DNA of 64,000 nt, from assembly GCF_028888695.1 (NCBI RefSeq), contig NZ_PNFF01000002.1, positions 372,001 through 436,000 on the forward strand, read 5' to 3'. The DNA comes from Bacillus methanolicus (lineage in GTDB: Bacteria; Bacillota; Bacilli; Bacillales; Cytobacillaceae). The position numbers and the translations under genes are program-made. A model generated the notes under the pieces. That model saw nothing but the letters and a program-made list of their open reading frames with translations, did no database searches and was not told the DNA's origin. Of the stretch, positions 1 through 9,872 are shown piece by piece; the first letter of the stretch is position 1; each line of letters starts with the position of its first letter.

Positions 1-59
1 TTCACCTCAATTTTGTTCCATAACATTCTAATTATAGTATAGGTGAAAGACACAGTCAA
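1..59 (-). promoter_or_regulatory. sigma-A promoter and Shine-Dalgarno of a gene beyond the left edge
   Basis: On the minus strand TTGACT (54-59) is followed after exactly 17 bases by TATAAT (31-36), a near-consensus sigma-A promoter. A Shine-Dalgarno stretch TTGAGGTGAA occupies 1-10, so the start codon should lie just left of the window. In B. subtilis the gene after tdk is prfA, but the lipoprotein gene at 125-583 intervenes here, so the identity of the outside gene is not known. Confidence 0.75.
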
Positions 60-124
60 AACGAATTCAAGAAAAATGATTGTCGGGTCGGTAATTTATC
101 AAAAATTCGAGTGCTTCACCATCA

Positions 125-583
125 CTAAGTACGGTCTTCCCGGACTCTGACTTCGATGTCATAACGGGGCAAAGCTTGCAGCAACATTTTGTGAATGCGG
201 GATTGTGCGTCCATTTGATCTCTTTCGGAAAGCATTCCTTTTTTATAAACCGTAACCCACATATCCTCTCCATTTACCCAAATAGGGCCGGGCTCAAATT
301 CTTTCGTTTGTTTCACAACATCGCGCGCCTTATCAACATCTTTTCCAATATCATTGCGGTTGCCGCTGAAATTAACAAAGTTCGGGTTTTGATCGCTAAT
401 CGTCCGATCCATGGGAGGGTCGTTGTCGATATCTATTTTTTGCAGTGCTTCCTCACGGCTTGTAATGAGTCGTGCTCCATCTTGATCTTCATTTTGGCCG
501 TAGATCCCGCCATCTGCAGCATTTTGGTTGCACCCCGTTATCAATATAAGCAGCAAGAACATCATAAAGATCGCTTTTTTCAT
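125..583 (-). CDS. small lipoprotein of unknown function (152 aa)
   Basis: The protein opens with a type II signal peptide: Lys-Lys, a hydrophobic stretch and the lipobox LITGC, giving lipidation at Cys18. It should therefore be anchored to the outer face of the membrane. The mature part is Asp/Asn-rich with a central segment containing PMDRTISDQNP and a C-terminal part with GPIWVNGEDMWVTVY. It faintly resembles Bacillus sporulation lipoproteins of the YhcN/YlaJ type, but I cannot assign it firmly. A GGAGGTG ribosome site lies about 10 bases before the ATG. It would depend on Lgt, whose gene is frameshifted in this window. Confidence 0.75.
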   Translation of the reverse strand: MKKAIFMMFLLLILITGCNQNAADGGIYGQNEDQDGARLITSREEALQKIDIDNDPPMDRTISDQNPNFVNFSGNRNDIGKDVDKARDVVKQTKEFEPGPIWVNGEDMWVTVYKKGMLSERDQMDAQSRIHKMLLQALPRYDIEVRVREDRT

Positions 584-767
584 TGTTTATATACACCTCC
601 GTTATTAAGATTTCCACATTCACGGAGGTGTCATCAGACCAATTTTAGGGAAAAATTTAAGGGGGATTGTTCTTGAGTAGTTTTTTCAAATTTGAAGTTA
701 TCAATAATTTCAAAGAAATGGCAATATGAAAAGTGTATATCCTTCTGAACAAGCAAAGCTTATGTTT

Positions 768-837
768 TATGATCCACTTTTAATCAAATATGATCCACTT
801 TTGACCATTTATGATCCACTTTTTAAGATTTATAAGC
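768..837. repeat. three tandem 21-bp repeats (TATGATCCACTTTT...)
   Basis: Three units at 768-788, 789-809 and 810-830 share TATGATCCACTTTT followed by seven variable A/T-rich bases, and a partial fourth unit begins at 831. The period is exactly 21 bp. The array lies between the lipoprotein gene and tdk. A small plus-strand reading frame over it is only a by-product of the repeat. Confidence 0.85.
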
Positions 838-864
838 CAATAAGCCTGATTGATTCAACTAACG

Positions 865-927
865 ATCAGTGGGGGATGAACTCTTCGCCGGAACTCGTAC
901 GTCTGTACTTTGAAATCCCCCACTGAT
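865..927. repeat. 13-bp perfect inverted repeat downstream of tdk
   Basis: ATCAGTGGGGGAT (865-877) and ATCCCCCACTGAT (915-927) are exact reverse complements separated by 37 bases. The right arm continues into AGAAGTTTCA, a motif seen again at about 25160 and 25200 after CCC(A/T). It lies 12 bases past the tdk stop, where a terminator would be expected, but no T tract follows the stem. Confidence 0.75.
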
Positions 928-938
928 AGAAGTTTCAG

Positions 939-1562
939 TTATGATAATAATGTTTCAGAAGTTTCCTGATTGGAGTTTGCATTTGAAGTTTTCGGCACTT
1001 CGTGGTGGTGGCGGCAGCGCGGTTCGTAAGCTTCCGAGGCGCCGACTAAGATAACCGGATCATCGTAAGAAGCAGGCTTGCCGTTGATTAAGCGTTGTGT
1101 GCGGCTCGCCGGTGATCCACAAACTGCACATACTGCCTGGAGTTTCGTCACTTGCTCGGCAATCGCCATAAGTTTTGGCATTTCCCCAAAAGGCTCACCG
1201 CGAAAATCTTGGTCCAGTCCTGCTGCAATGACGCGATATCCGCTGTTTGCCAACTGCTGGAGTACATCCACAATGTCTTTGTCAAAAAATTGAACTTCGT
1301 CAATTGCAATGACATCTACATCCGTGTCAATATGCTGAAAAATTTCAGTCGAATGGGAAATCGGGGTTGCCGTAAAGGATGTTCCGTTATGGGATACAAC
1401 TGCTTCATCACTGTAGCGATTGTCGATTTTCGGCTTAAAAACTGCAATTTTTTGTTTTGCGAATAGAGCTCTTCGAACACGCCGAATTAATTCTTCCGAT
1501 TTTCCGGAAAACATGCTGCCGCAAATGACTTCAATCCATCCGCTTTGCTTCATGACGTACAT
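939..1562 (-). CDS. tdk: thymidine kinase
   Basis: Phosphorylates thymidine to dTMP in the pyrimidine salvage pathway. At 207 aa it has the length of the bacterial type II family. The P-loop GSMFSGKS is at residues 15-22, the DEVQFF magnesium/base-binding motif is central, and the C-terminal zinc ribbon is built from the CAVCG pair and the later CRHHH. The lid segment around SPASRTQRL is present. The start is the ATG about 10 bases after GGAG. It follows rpmE on the same strand, as in B. subtilis, but the rpmE terminator lies between them. The C-terminus after HEVP carries a Ser/Asn/Glu-rich extension. Confidence 0.97.
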   Translation of the reverse strand: MYVMKQSGWIEVICGSMFSGKSEELIRRVRRALFAKQKIAVFKPKIDNRYSDEAVVSHNGTSFTATPISHSTEIFQHIDTDVDVIAIDEVQFFDKDIVDVLQQLANSGYRVIAAGLDQDFRGEPFGEMPKLMAIAEQVTKLQAVCAVCGSPASRTQRLINGKPASYDDPVILVGASEAYEPRCRHHHEVPKTSNANSNQETSETLLS

Positions 1563-1660
1563 GGTACGGCCTCTCCTTCCTGGTACTAGCGATAAAAATC
1601 CGGCTACCTTTCTATGTAAAAGCTAGCCTTCGTTTGAGTATTATACGTAAATGTAATAAT

Positions 1661-1698
1661 AAAAAACAGGCAAGCGTCGAAACCTTCTTGCCTGTTTT
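1661..1698 (-). terminator. intrinsic terminator after rpmE
   Basis: On the minus strand AAACAGGCAAG, a 12-base loop and CTTGCCTGTTT are followed by a T run. It lies just past the rpmE stop at 1709, so tdk transcription depends on read-through or on its own promoter. Confidence 0.85.
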
Positions 1699-1708
1699 AT
1701 TGCAATCA

Positions 1709-1909
1709 TTATTTAAGACCGTATTTTTTGTTGAATCGGTCAACGCGTCCGCCTGCATCAGCGAATTTTTGACGACCGGTATAGAATGGATGGCACTCGG
1801 AGCAAGTTTCAACGCGCACCTCGTCTTTTACGGATCCGCTTTCGAACTCGTTGCCACAAGCACATCTTACCATTACTTTTTTGTAGTTTGGATGAATTCC
1901 TGCTTTCAT
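1709..1909 (-). CDS. rpmE: 50S ribosomal protein L31 (zinc form)
   Basis: Large-subunit protein of 66 aa that matches the B. subtilis RpmE pattern, starting [10 protein letters not shown] and ending RFNKKYGLK. The CACGNEF cysteine pair and CSECHPFY supply the zinc ligands of the C+ form, which stores zinc and is exchanged for the zinc-free YtiA type under zinc starvation. A longer in-frame ORF begins at 1984, but GGAAGGAG sits 9 bases before the ATG at 1909, which fixes the start. It lies downstream of rho on the same strand. Confidence 0.97.
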   Translation of the reverse strand: MKAGIHPNYKKVMVRCACGNEFESGSVKDEVRVETCSECHPFYTGRQKFADAGGRVDRFNKKYGLK

Positions 1910-2101
1910 TCTTTTCATCTCCTTCCGCCCTGAATCTTTCGAAACAGAGTTATATGTTACGGCTTCATAAACCGCAATCTTCAAAAAAACACTGAACCTA
2001 TTATAACAACCAGGCCTTTATTTTGCAAGAAAGGTTTTTACAACTTACAGAGAGTGTTTCGCCGAAATAGCCGCTCAGCCCATTAGAAAAGTTTAAACAA
2101 C

Positions 2102-3370
2102 TTACAGAGTGCGTTTCGCCTTCATTTCTTCGTCAAGCTGTGCGAAAAACTCCTCGTTTGATTTAGTTTGCTTTAACTTGCGTAAAAATTTCTCGGCAAA
2201 GTCAGGAGAATCTGACATCGACTTCCTGATTGCCCATAATTTATCAAGGTGCTCTTTCGGAATGAGCAGTTCTTCTTTACGCGTTCCGGAACGGCGAATA
2301 TCAATGGCCGGAAAAATCCGCCGTTCAGCCAGCGAACGGTCAAGATGCAGCTCCATATTTCCTGTTCCTTTGAATTCTTCATAGATGACATCGTCCATTC
2401 GTGAACCGGTATCAACAAGAGCTGTTGCTAATATTGTTAAGCTTCCGCCTTCTTCAATATTACGGGCAGCCCCAAAGAAACGTTTTGGACGATGGAACGC
2501 GGCAGGGTCAATTCCTCCGGATAATGTACGTCCGCTTGGAGGAATGACAAGGTTATAGGCGCGGGCAAGACGGGTAATGCTGTCCATTAAAATGACAACG
2601 TCTCTTTTATGCTCAACGAGGCGCATTGCCCGTTCCAAAACAAGCTCTGCGACTTTAATATGGTTTTCCGGAACTTCGTCAAATGTTGAGCTGACCACAT
2701 CACCTGCAACCGATCGTTCAATATCGGTTACTTCTTCCGGGCGTTCGTCGATGAGCAATACAATCAGTTCAGCTTCCGGATGATTGGTTGTGATGCTATT
2801 GGCAATCTCTTTTAACAGCATCGTTTTTCCCGCCTTTGGAGGGGCAACAATCAATCCGCGCTGGCCAAAGCCGACAGGAGCAATTAAGTCCAAAATTCTT
2901 GTCGATAAATTTTGGGAGGTTGTTTCAAGTTTCATCTGGCGGTTTGGGTACAACGGGGTTAATGCCGGGAAGTGAACCCGTTCTTTCGCTGTTTCAGGGT
3001 CATCCCCGTTAACAGCTTCTACGTGCAGAAGACCGAAGTACCTTTCATTCTCCTTTGGAGGACGCACCTTTCCGGATACTTTATCCCCGTTTCTTAAGTC
3101 AAAACGGCGAATTTGCGATGCAGAGATATAAATATCTTCGGAGCTCGGCGAATAGTTGATCGGCCTGAGGAAACCAAAACCTTCGGACTGGATGATTTCA
3201 AGAACGCCTTCCATGAAAAAGTAGCCCTGCTGTTCGGCTCTTGCTTTTAAAATGGCAAAAATCAGTTCTTTTTTTGTTAATTTGCTGTAATAAGATATTT
3301 TATATTCTCGAGCAAGCTCGTAAAGCTCTTTTAATTTCATATTTTCTAAGCTTGAAATAGTTAATTCCAT
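2102..3370 (-). CDS. rho: transcription termination factor Rho
   Basis: Hexameric RNA-dependent ATPase that terminates transcription and limits antisense transcription. The 422 aa contain an N-terminal helical domain, the RNA-binding cold-shock-like domain (about residues 52-125, with the GFGFLR RNP motif), Walker A APPKAGKT at about 176-185 and the catalytic segment [10 protein letters not shown]. The protein closely follows B. subtilis Rho except for the short C-terminal tail. The ribosome site before the ATG is weak (GGTGTC). The 696-bp gap upstream may hold an autoregulated leader, as known for rho in Bacillus. The last codons are copied in the 3' flank (see findings). Confidence 0.98.
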   Translation of the reverse strand: MELTISSLENMKLKELYELAREYKISYYSKLTKKELIFAILKARAEQQGYFFMEGVLEIIQSEGFGFLRPINYSPSSEDIYISASQIRRFDLRNGDKVSGKVRPPKENERYFGLLHVEAVNGDDPETAKERVHFPALTPLYPNRQMKLETTSQNLSTRILDLIAPVGFGQRGLIVAPPKAGKTMLLKEIANSITTNHPEAELIVLLIDERPEEVTDIERSVAGDVVSSTFDEVPENHIKVAELVLERAMRLVEHKRDVVILMDSITRLARAYNLVIPPSGRTLSGGIDPAAFHRPKRFFGAARNIEEGGSLTILATALVDTGSRMDDVIYEEFKGTGNMELHLDRSLAERRIFPAIDIRRSGTRKEELLIPKEHLDKLWAIRKSMSDSPDFAEKFLRKLKQTKSNEEFFAQLDEEMKAKRTL

Positions 3371-4066
3371 TTAGACACCACGCTTTACCATATTCGATTA
3401 TTTCCTCCATATGAGTTTTTTGAGATAGGTTTTAAGAAGATATGGATGGAAAAGGAAGATAAGTTTTCACCAACTAGAGGGTTAATGAAGACGCTCTTTT
3501 CAAAAAGATTGCTGCTTGTAGAAAACCTGTGGGCTGCTTGTGTCTGTTCCCGTCAAACAAAGCGTGCATTCTCGGAATTTGGAAATCCTGTAGATGATCA
3601 TAGTTTATTATAGAACGAATGTTCCCGCAATTGCAATAGCAGCACTATCTGCAAAAAGAGCCTTAATATAAATCTGTTAAATTCGCCAAAACAATTTATA
3701 TTTTACCCTTTATCTTTAAATTTAATCAACTTATTTTTTTACAAGGGGTTTTGAGGAAAAGAATTAGAGGCTCCCTTGTCCTCGGAACAAAAGGCGCAAG
3801 CGCCCCGATTAGCCCCGACAAGCACAAGACGAATCACGCAAGAGTCGGTAAACTCTGGAGTGATTTGGCTTGTGACCTCGAGGGGCTGGGCGCTCCTCGA
3901 AAAGCTAACGCTTTTCTTCGTGCGATGAATCGCTTCCGCAGCGTTCCTTGTGGAGCCAGATTACGACAAACTCATTTCAAAGTTATACACAACGATGAAA
4001 TTTATAATTGCCTTAACAACAAGAAAAGGGAGCATGGTGTATGGGATAGCAGCAGTTTAAAGATTT
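3371..4066. other. gene-free spacer between glpX and rho
   Basis: This 696-bp spacer holds the rho leader on its left side and the structured repeat at about 3770-3910 on its right side. The plus-strand frame of 108 codons across 3751-4077 has no family resemblance, and it runs through the repeat and into the antisense of the glpX 3' end. I see no convincing gene here. Confidence 0.6.
3775..3912. repeat. nested-hairpin intergenic repeat, copy 1
   Basis: The element runs from AAGCGCCCCGATTAGCCCC through GACAAGC to GGCTTGTGACCTCGAGGGG and GGGCGCT. Three nested stems are visible: AGCGCCC with GGGCGCT, TAGCCCC with GGGGCTG, and ACAAGC with GCTTGT. An inner hairpin is formed by AATCAC with GTGATT and by AGAGT with ACTCT. 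A second copy lies at 34150-34258 with the same outer arms but a different inner hairpin. Confidence 0.8.
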
Positions 4067-5032
4067 TTAAGGTTTGATCACTAAGTTTGGTTTCTTTTTC
4101 AAGCTGTGCCGGCCTTCGATGAAGCGCACTGTTCCTGATTTTGCACGCATAACAACGGAATGGGTTGAACCATATGAGCCTTTAAATTGTACGCCGCGAA
4201 GCAGTTCACCGTCTGTAACGCCGGTTGCTGCAAAAATCGCGTCATCCCCTTTTACAAAGTCTTCCATGCGCAGCACTTTATTGACATCAAGCCCCATTTT
4301 TTTGCACCGCTCTACCTCTGCATCGTTTTGCGGCAGCAGCCTTCCTTGCATTTCGCCGCCAAGGCATTTCAGCGCTACTGCAGACAGCACCCCTTCCGGT
4401 GCTCCGCCAGAACCGAATAAAATGTCAACCCCTGTTGACTCAAACGCAGTGTTGATCGCTCCGGCAACGTCTCCGTCGTTGATCAGCTTAATTCTCGCTC
4501 CGGCTTCGCGAAGCTGGGCAATAATATGCGCGTGCCGCGGACGATTTAACACTGTTGCCACTAAATCTTCAATATCTTTGTTTTTCGCTTTTGCTACCGC
4601 TTTCAAATTATCCAAAACAGGTGCATTAATATCGATCATTCCAACTGCTTCAGGACCTACTGCAATTTTATCCATATACATATCAGGTGCATGAAGCAGG
4701 TTTCCGTGATCAGCTACAGCCAGTATGGCAAGGGCATTCCATCCTCCTGATGCGACGATATTGGTGCCTTCAAGCGGATCAACGGCAATGTCTACCCGCG
4801 GTCCATCACCGGTGCCGAGCTTTTCGCCGATATAAAGCATCGGAGCCTCATCCATTTCTCCTTCACCAATTACTACAGTCCCCTTCATTGGCACCGTATC
4901 AAAAACATCTCTCATTGCCGATGTTGCCGCTCCATCAGCTTCATCTTTTTTTCCCCGGCCCATCCAGCGGGCCGATGCAAGGGCCGCAGCTTCAGTAACA
5001 CGGACAAGCTCCATTGTTAAACTTCTTTCCAT
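4067..5032 (-). CDS. glpX: class II fructose-1,6-bisphosphatase
   Basis: Hydrolyses fructose-1,6-bisphosphate to fructose-6-phosphate in gluconeogenesis. The 321-aa protein is nearly collinear with B. subtilis GlpX (YwjI). It has the metal-binding segment [12 protein letters not shown], the VDPLEGTN motif of the inositol-phosphatase-like fold, and the substrate loop FGSGGAPEG. The start at MERSLTMEL matches the family. It follows murZ by about 54 bases on the same strand, and the two are probably co-transcribed. Confidence 0.97.
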   Translation of the reverse strand: MERSLTMELVRVTEAAALASARWMGRGKKDEADGAATSAMRDVFDTVPMKGTVVIGEGEMDEAPMLYIGEKLGTGDGPRVDIAVDPLEGTNIVASGGWNALAILAVADHGNLLHAPDMYMDKIAVGPEAVGMIDINAPVLDNLKAVAKAKNKDIEDLVATVLNRPRHAHIIAQLREAGARIKLINDGDVAGAINTAFESTGVDILFGSGGAPEGVLSAVALKCLGGEMQGRLLPQNDAEVERCKKMGLDVNKVLRMEDFVKGDDAIFAATGVTDGELLRGVQFKGSYGSTHSVVMRAKSGTVRFIEGRHSLKKKPNLVIKP

Positions 5033-5086
5033 CAGTAAGTCCTCCCCATGATGTTAGTTCCTGTCAGTCGTTTTGGAAGAACCGGA

Positions 5087-6373
5087 TCAAGCGTTTTCCA
5101 TTTGTTCTTTTTCTTCCTGGCTTAAATCTTCCCGCCATACCGTCGCACCGAGGCCATTTAGTTTTTCGACTAGATGGCTGTAGCCCCTGTCGATATGCTC
5201 AATGCCGGTTATTTCTGTAATCCCTTCTGCCATAAGCCCGGCTATGACAAGAGCAGCGCCAGCCCTGAGGTCACTGGCTTTCACTTTTGCCCCTTGAAGA
5301 CGCACAGGCCCGTTTACAATTGCTGAACGGCCTTCCACCTTAATATTAGCATTCATTCTCCTGAGTTCGTCAATATGTTTAAAACGGGCACTATAAATTG
5401 TATCTGTGACGACACTTGTTCCTTCTGCTTTCGTAAGCAATGATGTAAACGGCTGTTGAAGATCTGTCGGGAAACCCGGATAGACAAGCGTCTTAATATC
5501 AACTGCTTTTAATTTTTCCGCAGGAGCAACAAAGACTTGGTCATCTCCGGACTCGATCTGGACACCCATTTCTCTTAGCTTGGCAATCAGTGATTCAAGA
5601 TGGTTCGGAATCACATTATCAATAAGGATCCCTTCTCCGACAGCGGCTCCAAGAATTAAATACGTACCTGCTTCAATCCGATCAGGTATGATTGTATGCC
5701 GGCAGCCATGAAGCCGGTCCACTCCGTCAATGCGAATAACGTCCGTTCCGGCACCTTTAATTTTCGCGCCCATATTGGTCAGCAAAGTTGCTACATCAAT
5801 GATTTCCGGTTCCTTTGCGGCATTTTCAATGATCGTCCGTCCCTTTGCGCGGACAGCAGCAAGCATAATATTTATGGTTGCCCCTACACTGACAACATCC
5901 AAATAGATACGCGCTCCCTTTAGTTCATCGGCTCGCAAATAGATGGCACCCTGCTCATTTGTAACCTTTGCCCCGAGCGCTTCGAATCCTTTAATATGCT
6001 GGTCGATCGGGCGCGGCCCCAGATAGCACCCGCCGGGTAAACCAATTACTGCTTTATTAAAGCGGCCCAGCATGGCACCCATTAGATAATAAGAAGCTCT
6101 CAGCTTTTTCACTTTTCCATTCGGCAACGGCATAGAAATCATGGAAGACGGATCAACAGTCATCTCATTATTAGCAAATTCAACTTTCCCGCCAATTTCT
6201 TCAAGCAAAGCCTTTAAAATTTGAACATCTGAAATATCAGGCAAACCTTCAATGGTTACAGGCGAATCAGCTAAAATTGTTGCGGGAATCAATGCAACTG
6301 CACTGTTTTTTGCACCGCTAATACGAACAGTTCCTTTTAACGGATAACCGCCTGCGATCTTTAGCTTTTCCAT
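5087..6373 (-). CDS. murZ: UDP-N-acetylglucosamine 1-carboxyvinyltransferase 2
   Basis: Transfers enolpyruvate from PEP to UDP-GlcNAc, the first committed step of peptidoglycan synthesis, in the cytosol. The 428-aa protein has the two-domain EPSP-synthase fold. The catalytic-loop cysteine lies in [10 protein letters not shown], and the N-terminal motif is GAKNSAVAL. Position between tal and glpX identifies it as the second paralogue (MurZ/MurAB) rather than MurAA. A longer frame reaches 6427, but GGGAG sits correctly before the ATG at 6373 and the family begins MEKLKIAGG. Confidence 0.96.
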   Translation of the reverse strand: MEKLKIAGGYPLKGTVRISGAKNSAVALIPATILADSPVTIEGLPDISDVQILKALLEEIGGKVEFANNEMTVDPSSMISMPLPNGKVKKLRASYYLMGAMLGRFNKAVIGLPGGCYLGPRPIDQHIKGFEALGAKVTNEQGAIYLRADELKGARIYLDVVSVGATINIMLAAVRAKGRTIIENAAKEPEIIDVATLLTNMGAKIKGAGTDVIRIDGVDRLHGCRHTIIPDRIEAGTYLILGAAVGEGILIDNVIPNHLESLIAKLREMGVQIESGDDQVFVAPAEKLKAVDIKTLVYPGFPTDLQQPFTSLLTKAEGTSVVTDTIYSARFKHIDELRRMNANIKVEGRSAIVNGPVRLQGAKVKASDLRAGAALVIAGLMAEGITEITGIEHIDRGYSHLVEKLNGLGATVWREDLSQEEKEQMENA

Positions 6374-6560
6374 TCGTGACTCCCTTCTGCCTTGCTTTAC
6401 ACTTATTATCATATTTTTCCAACACAATAAGGTATATTTCGACAGTTTGTCCTATTTTATAGTTTACACGAAATGACGGAATTACATGTATGGATATCCA
6501 AAAAAATTTTATTAAAAAATTTTTCCTGATCGGATCGACTGTTGACCGCATTCTAAAATC

Positions 6561-7208
6561 TTATTGCCCGCGTTTTTTCCAATCCGCTAAAAAGGCTTCA
6601 ATCCCTTTATCTGTTAATGGATGTTTAAATAATTGAAGGAAAACTTTGTAAGGTAAAGTCGCAATATGCGCCCCTCTTAGCGCCGCTTCGGTCACATGCT
6701 GCGGATGGCGAATGGATGCCGCAATGATTTCAGTATGAATCTTGTGAACCGCAAAAATTTGAGCTATTGTCGATATTAACTCAAGACCGTTATGTCCTAT
6801 GTCATCCAATCGTCCTAAGAAAGGAGACACATATGTTGCACCTGCACGTGCAGCAAGCAAAGCCTGGTTGGCACTGAAAATAAGGGTCACGTTTGTTTTA
6901 ATTCCTTCTTTTGACAATGCATGAACTGCTTTCAAGCTTTCCGCGGTCATCGGAACTTTCACTGTGATATTCGGAGCAATCGCAGCCAGCTCTTTTCCTT
7001 CTTTGATCATTCCTTCCGCATCAAGAGCAAGTACCTCAGCACTGACAGATCCGGGAACAAGCTCTGCAATTTCACGCAGCCGGTCATGAAACTTAACATT
7101 CTTTTCTTTTGCAACAAGTGATGGATTTGTAGTTACACCTGATAAAATTCCTAAAGAATGAACCTCGCGAATTTCATCTATGTTGGCTGTATCAATAAAA
7201 AATTTAAT
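6561..7208 (-). CDS. tal: transaldolase (small TalC-type), apparent ATT start
   Basis: Small-type transaldolase of the non-oxidative pentose phosphate pathway. The protein has about 215 aa, with the catalytic-lysine strand in NITVKVPMT and the family motifs [12 protein letters not shown] and [14 protein letters not shown]. The only in-frame ATG is at 7250 and has no ribosome site. A perfect AAAGGAGG lies at 7216-7223, inside that extension. Seven bases later comes ATT (7206-7208), exactly where the B. subtilis protein begins (MLFFVDT against IKFFIDT). I therefore place the start at this ATT. It lies between murZ and fbaA as in B. subtilis (ywjH). Confidence 0.9.
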   Translation of the reverse strand: MKFFIDTANIDEIREVHSLGILSGVTTNPSLVAKEKNVKFHDRLREIAELVPGSVSAEVLALDAEGMIKEGKELAAIAPNITVKVPMTAESLKAVHALSKEGIKTNVTLIFSANQALLAARAGATYVSPFLGRLDDIGHNGLELISTIAQIFAVHKIHTEIIAASIRHPQHVTEAALRGAHIATLPYKVFLQLFKHPLTDKGIEAFLADWKKRGQ

Positions 7209-7349
7209 AATGACTCCTCCTTTATTTCTCTGGATGCTGTTCTCAGTCATTAGTTTTCATACAATATATTATATTACCTTACGTTTTTATAAAAACATTT
7301 TACACTACCCGTTCCAAAAGTATTCGACGAAATTTTTAAACATGTAAAA

Positions 7350-7382
7350 ATGAATTGAAACCGCCTTAAAAAAGGCGGTTTC
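7350..7382 (-). terminator. intrinsic terminator after fbaA
   Basis: On the minus strand GAAACCGCC and GGCGGTTTC pair around a T-rich loop and are followed by a moderately T-rich tail. The stem begins inside the fbaA stop codon (7381-7383). Confidence 0.75.
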
Positions 7383-8271
7383 AAGCTTTTATAATCTGGG
7401 CGTTTTCTTCGGTTTGCGCTTTGCCGGAAGAACCGAATTCGCGCATTTTGCCGATGACCGTTTCTTTAATCGCATCGCGGGCAGGGCCTAAATACTTGCG
7501 CGGATCGTACATATTTGGATTTTCTGCAAGAACTTCACGGACTTTTTTTGCGGAAGCAATTTGGTTCTCTGTATTAACATTAATTTTTGCAGTACCAAGG
7601 GAAATCGCTCTTTGAATATCTTTTGTCGGAATTCCGGTGCCGCCGTGCAATACTAGAGGAACACCGGTAATTTTTCCAATTTCCTCCATTTCCTTGAAGC
7701 CAAGATTCGGCTCCCCTTTATAAGGACCGTGGACAGAACCCAATGCAGGAGCAAGACAATCGATTCCTGTACGTTTTACAAGTTCTTCACACTCTTTTGG
7801 ATCTGCGTAAATAACTCCGTCTGCTATTACGTCATCCTCTTGACCGCCAACTGTTCCAAGCTCAGCTTCAACAGAAACGCCTCTCGCATGAGCATATTCT
7901 ACTACTTTTTTAGTCACTTCTACATTCTCTTCAAAAGGATGATGGGAAGCATCGATCATAACGGAAGTAAAACCTGCATCGATCACTTCTTTACATTTTT
8001 CGAAACTTGAACCGTGATCAAGGTGAATCGCTACCGGAACGGTAATTTTATAATCTTCCATTAATCCTTTAACCATGTTGACAACGGTTTTAAAACCGCC
8101 CATGTAGCGGCCGGCTCCTTCAGAAACGCCTAAAATAACAGGGGACTTTTCTTCTTCTGCAGCCAGAAGAATGGCTTGAGTAAACTCAAGATTGTTTAAG
8201 TTAAATTGGCCTACAGCGTAGCCTTCTGCTTTTGCTTTATTCAGCATTTCAGTCATTGAAACTAAAGGCAT
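7381..8271 (-). CDS. fbaA: class II fructose-bisphosphate aldolase
   Basis: Cleaves or forms fructose-1,6-bisphosphate in glycolysis and gluconeogenesis with a catalytic zinc. The zinc ligands and active-site segments are visible: HLDHGSS near residue 85, [21 protein letters not shown] and VLHGGTGIP. At 296 aa it is slightly longer than the 285 aa of B. subtilis because of a short Lys/Gln-rich tail after REFGSS. AGGAGGAAGAAAA precedes the ATG. It lies between tal and spo0F. Confidence 0.98.
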   Translation of the reverse strand: MPLVSMTEMLNKAKAEGYAVGQFNLNNLEFTQAILLAAEEEKSPVILGVSEGAGRYMGGFKTVVNMVKGLMEDYKITVPVAIHLDHGSSFEKCKEVIDAGFTSVMIDASHHPFEENVEVTKKVVEYAHARGVSVEAELGTVGGQEDDVIADGVIYADPKECEELVKRTGIDCLAPALGSVHGPYKGEPNLGFKEMEEIGKITGVPLVLHGGTGIPTKDIQRAISLGTAKINVNTENQIASAKKVREVLAENPNMYDPRKYLGPARDAIKETVIGKMREFGSSGKAQTEENAQIIKA

Positions 8272-8497
8272 TTTTCTTCCTCCTCATAGGGGATCGTTTC
8301 ATTTTAACCATATGATCCATATTAAGTTTTTCCTGCATCGAATTTGAATATGTACCTTTTGAAACTCAGTCAAAACGAAAGGACGATCCTTCAAAATTTC
8401 ACTTGTATCATACCAAAAAGAAAATAGAAATGCTATTAAACATTTGCTTTTTTCAAATTATTTAAATATTCAATTAAATGCAATCGCTGACATCTGT

Positions 8498-8869
8498 TTA
8501 GTTTGTCGAAATCGGTATATATTTTTTTACTGCCGCACGAATATCATCAATGTCAAACGGCTTGGCAAAATGAGTGAGAGCACCCAATTCTTTTGCTTCC
8601 TGAATCATATCCAATTCTCCGTATGCAGTCATAATAATGACTCTGATGTCAGGGTCAATGACTTTTATTCTTTTTAAAATTTCGATTCCATCCATTCCGG
8701 GAATTTTCATATCTAAAAGGACTAGATCCGGGGAGTACTTGGTGACAATTTCAAGAGCGTGGACTCCGTTGGCGGCCTGGTATGTATCATACCCTTCTTT
8801 TTGCAGAACTTCATTTAGAAGTATTCGTATACCAAACTGATCATCGACAATTAGCACTTTTCCTTTCAT
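8498..8869 (-). CDS. spo0F: sporulation phosphorelay response regulator Spo0F
   Basis: Single-domain receiver that accepts phosphate from the sporulation kinases and passes it to Spo0B, which then phosphorylates Spo0A. The 123 aa show the acidic pocket D9-D10, the phosphoacceptor Asp53 in [11 protein letters not shown], the conserved Thr in IIMTAYG and the Lys in HFAKPFD. There is no output domain, as expected. It begins with an ATG after AAGGTGAG. It lies between fbaA and the divergently transcribed ywjG, as in B. subtilis. Confidence 0.97.
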   Translation of the reverse strand: MKGKVLIVDDQFGIRILLNEVLQKEGYDTYQAANGVHALEIVTKYSPDLVLLDMKIPGMDGIEILKRIKVIDPDIRVIIMTAYGELDMIQEAKELGALTHFAKPFDIDDIRAAVKKYIPISTN

Positions 8870-8958
8870 AAACTCACCTTCCCATTATCTATTTTTTCCC
8901 CTGTCTTATAATGATAGCGATTTGTTGGCGGATATATATGTATACTTTCACTAGATAT

Positions 8959-8984
8959 ATTCTACTTTCTTTCTGATGATTCCT
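8959..8984 (-). promoter_or_regulatory. possible sigma-H promoter of spo0F
   Basis: On the minus strand AGGAATC (8978-8984) and AGAAT (8959-8963) resemble the sigma-H -35 and -10 boxes, about 90 bases before spo0F. The spacing is 14 bases, somewhat longer than usual. B. subtilis spo0F is known to use sigma-H, which makes this worth recording although the match is imperfect. I saw no clear Spo0A box next to it. Confidence 0.35.
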
Positions 8985-9098
8985 GCCTTTTTATTTGGTT
9001 ATTTTTTCTTATCGGATTCAAATTTTACCCTGTCTTAAAAAAATTTTATAATGAAATAGTATTTCTTATGAACTTGGATATGATGGAGGCGAATACAA

Positions 9099-9620
9099 TT
9101 GCTAAAAATGTTTTCTACCCAATTAACAGGGCTTTTTAATAGAATTCATGACAAGGAAGAATTCTCAATTGAGGATGGCGCCCGCCTGCTTGCCCAAGCA
9201 GCTGTCGGCGATGGATCTATTTATATTTGCGGATTAAAAGAAATGGCTGCTGTTGAAGCGGAAGCGACAGAGGGTGCTGAACCTTTGATTTCTGCAAAAA
9301 AATGGACTGCACTTGATGATATACAAGATACGGATCGAGTTCTGCTGCTATCCCGCTTTTCCCAAGACAAGGAAGCTGTTGAGATCGCACGGGCTTTATC
9401 CGAAAAACACATTCCTTTCGTTGCGGTTTCGACTGCTGTAGAAAACGACAGTGACGATTTAACGAGCCTTGCGGATATTCATATCGATTTAAGGCTTGTA
9501 AAAGGTTTGCTTCCTGATGAAAAAGGCGGCCGGTTTGGCTACCCATCGTCGATCGCTGCGTTATTTGTTTACTTCGGGCTTAAATTTACGATCGATGAAA
9601 TCATTGGTGAATATGAATGA
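9099..9620 (+). CDS. ywjG: YwjG-like protein (DUF2529)
   Basis: Protein of 173 aa found next to pyrG and spo0F in Bacillus, of unknown function. It has a SIS-like alternating fold: GDGSIYICGLKEM, then strands ending in LLLSRFS and IPFVAVSTA, and a C-terminal GGRFGYPSSIAALFVY. The start is TTG at 9099, preceded by GGAGGC at good spacing. An internal ATG at 9108 would lose only three residues. It is the only plus-strand gene in this stretch, and its 3' end converges on pyrG. Confidence 0.85.
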   Translation: MLKMFSTQLTGLFNRIHDKEEFSIEDGARLLAQAAVGDGSIYICGLKEMAAVEAEATEGAEPLISAKKWTALDDIQDTDRVLLLSRFSQDKEAVEIARALSEKHIPFVAVSTAVENDSDDLTSLADIHIDLRLVKGLLPDEKGGRFGYPSSIAALFVYFGLKFTIDEIIGEYE

Positions 9621-9639
9621 TGTTTGATAACGAAGGTTT

Positions 9640-9830
9640 ATGATTTATGTGGAAGGTTTATGAATAAGGATAAAGCCTCTTGAACGCGGCTGACGGATCA
9701 TAATTGAGGATGAAGGCTCGTAAATGCGGCTGACGGATCATGATTGAGGATGAAGGCTTATATTTTTGAACGAGGGCTCATATGTTCGAACAAAAGCTCA
9801 TAAATTCAAACGAAGGCTCATAATTGGTTC
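9640..9830. repeat. degenerate GGCTCATA tandem repeats
   Basis: Imperfect units carrying GGCTCATA or GGTTTATGA occur every 20 or so bases between the convergent ywjG and pyrG. The best units are at the right end (CTCATATGTTCGAACAAAAG and successors). There is also a longer internal duplication around GCGGCTGACGGATCAT. This is the same family as the clean 20-nt arrays at 27853-28062 and 43701-45330. Confidence 0.7.
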
Positions 9831-9872
9831 AGACAATTATAGTAACCTAGCAAGACAAGCACAAAGTATTGA

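Noticed and set aside
726-926. 66-codon plus-strand frame over the 21-bp array
   Set aside because: The repeated peptide (YDPLL) is merely the translation of a 21-bp repeat, which is a multiple of three.
3751-4077. 108-codon plus-strand frame
   Set aside because: It runs through the nested-hairpin repeat and into the antisense of the glpX 3' end, and it has no ribosome site or family resemblance.
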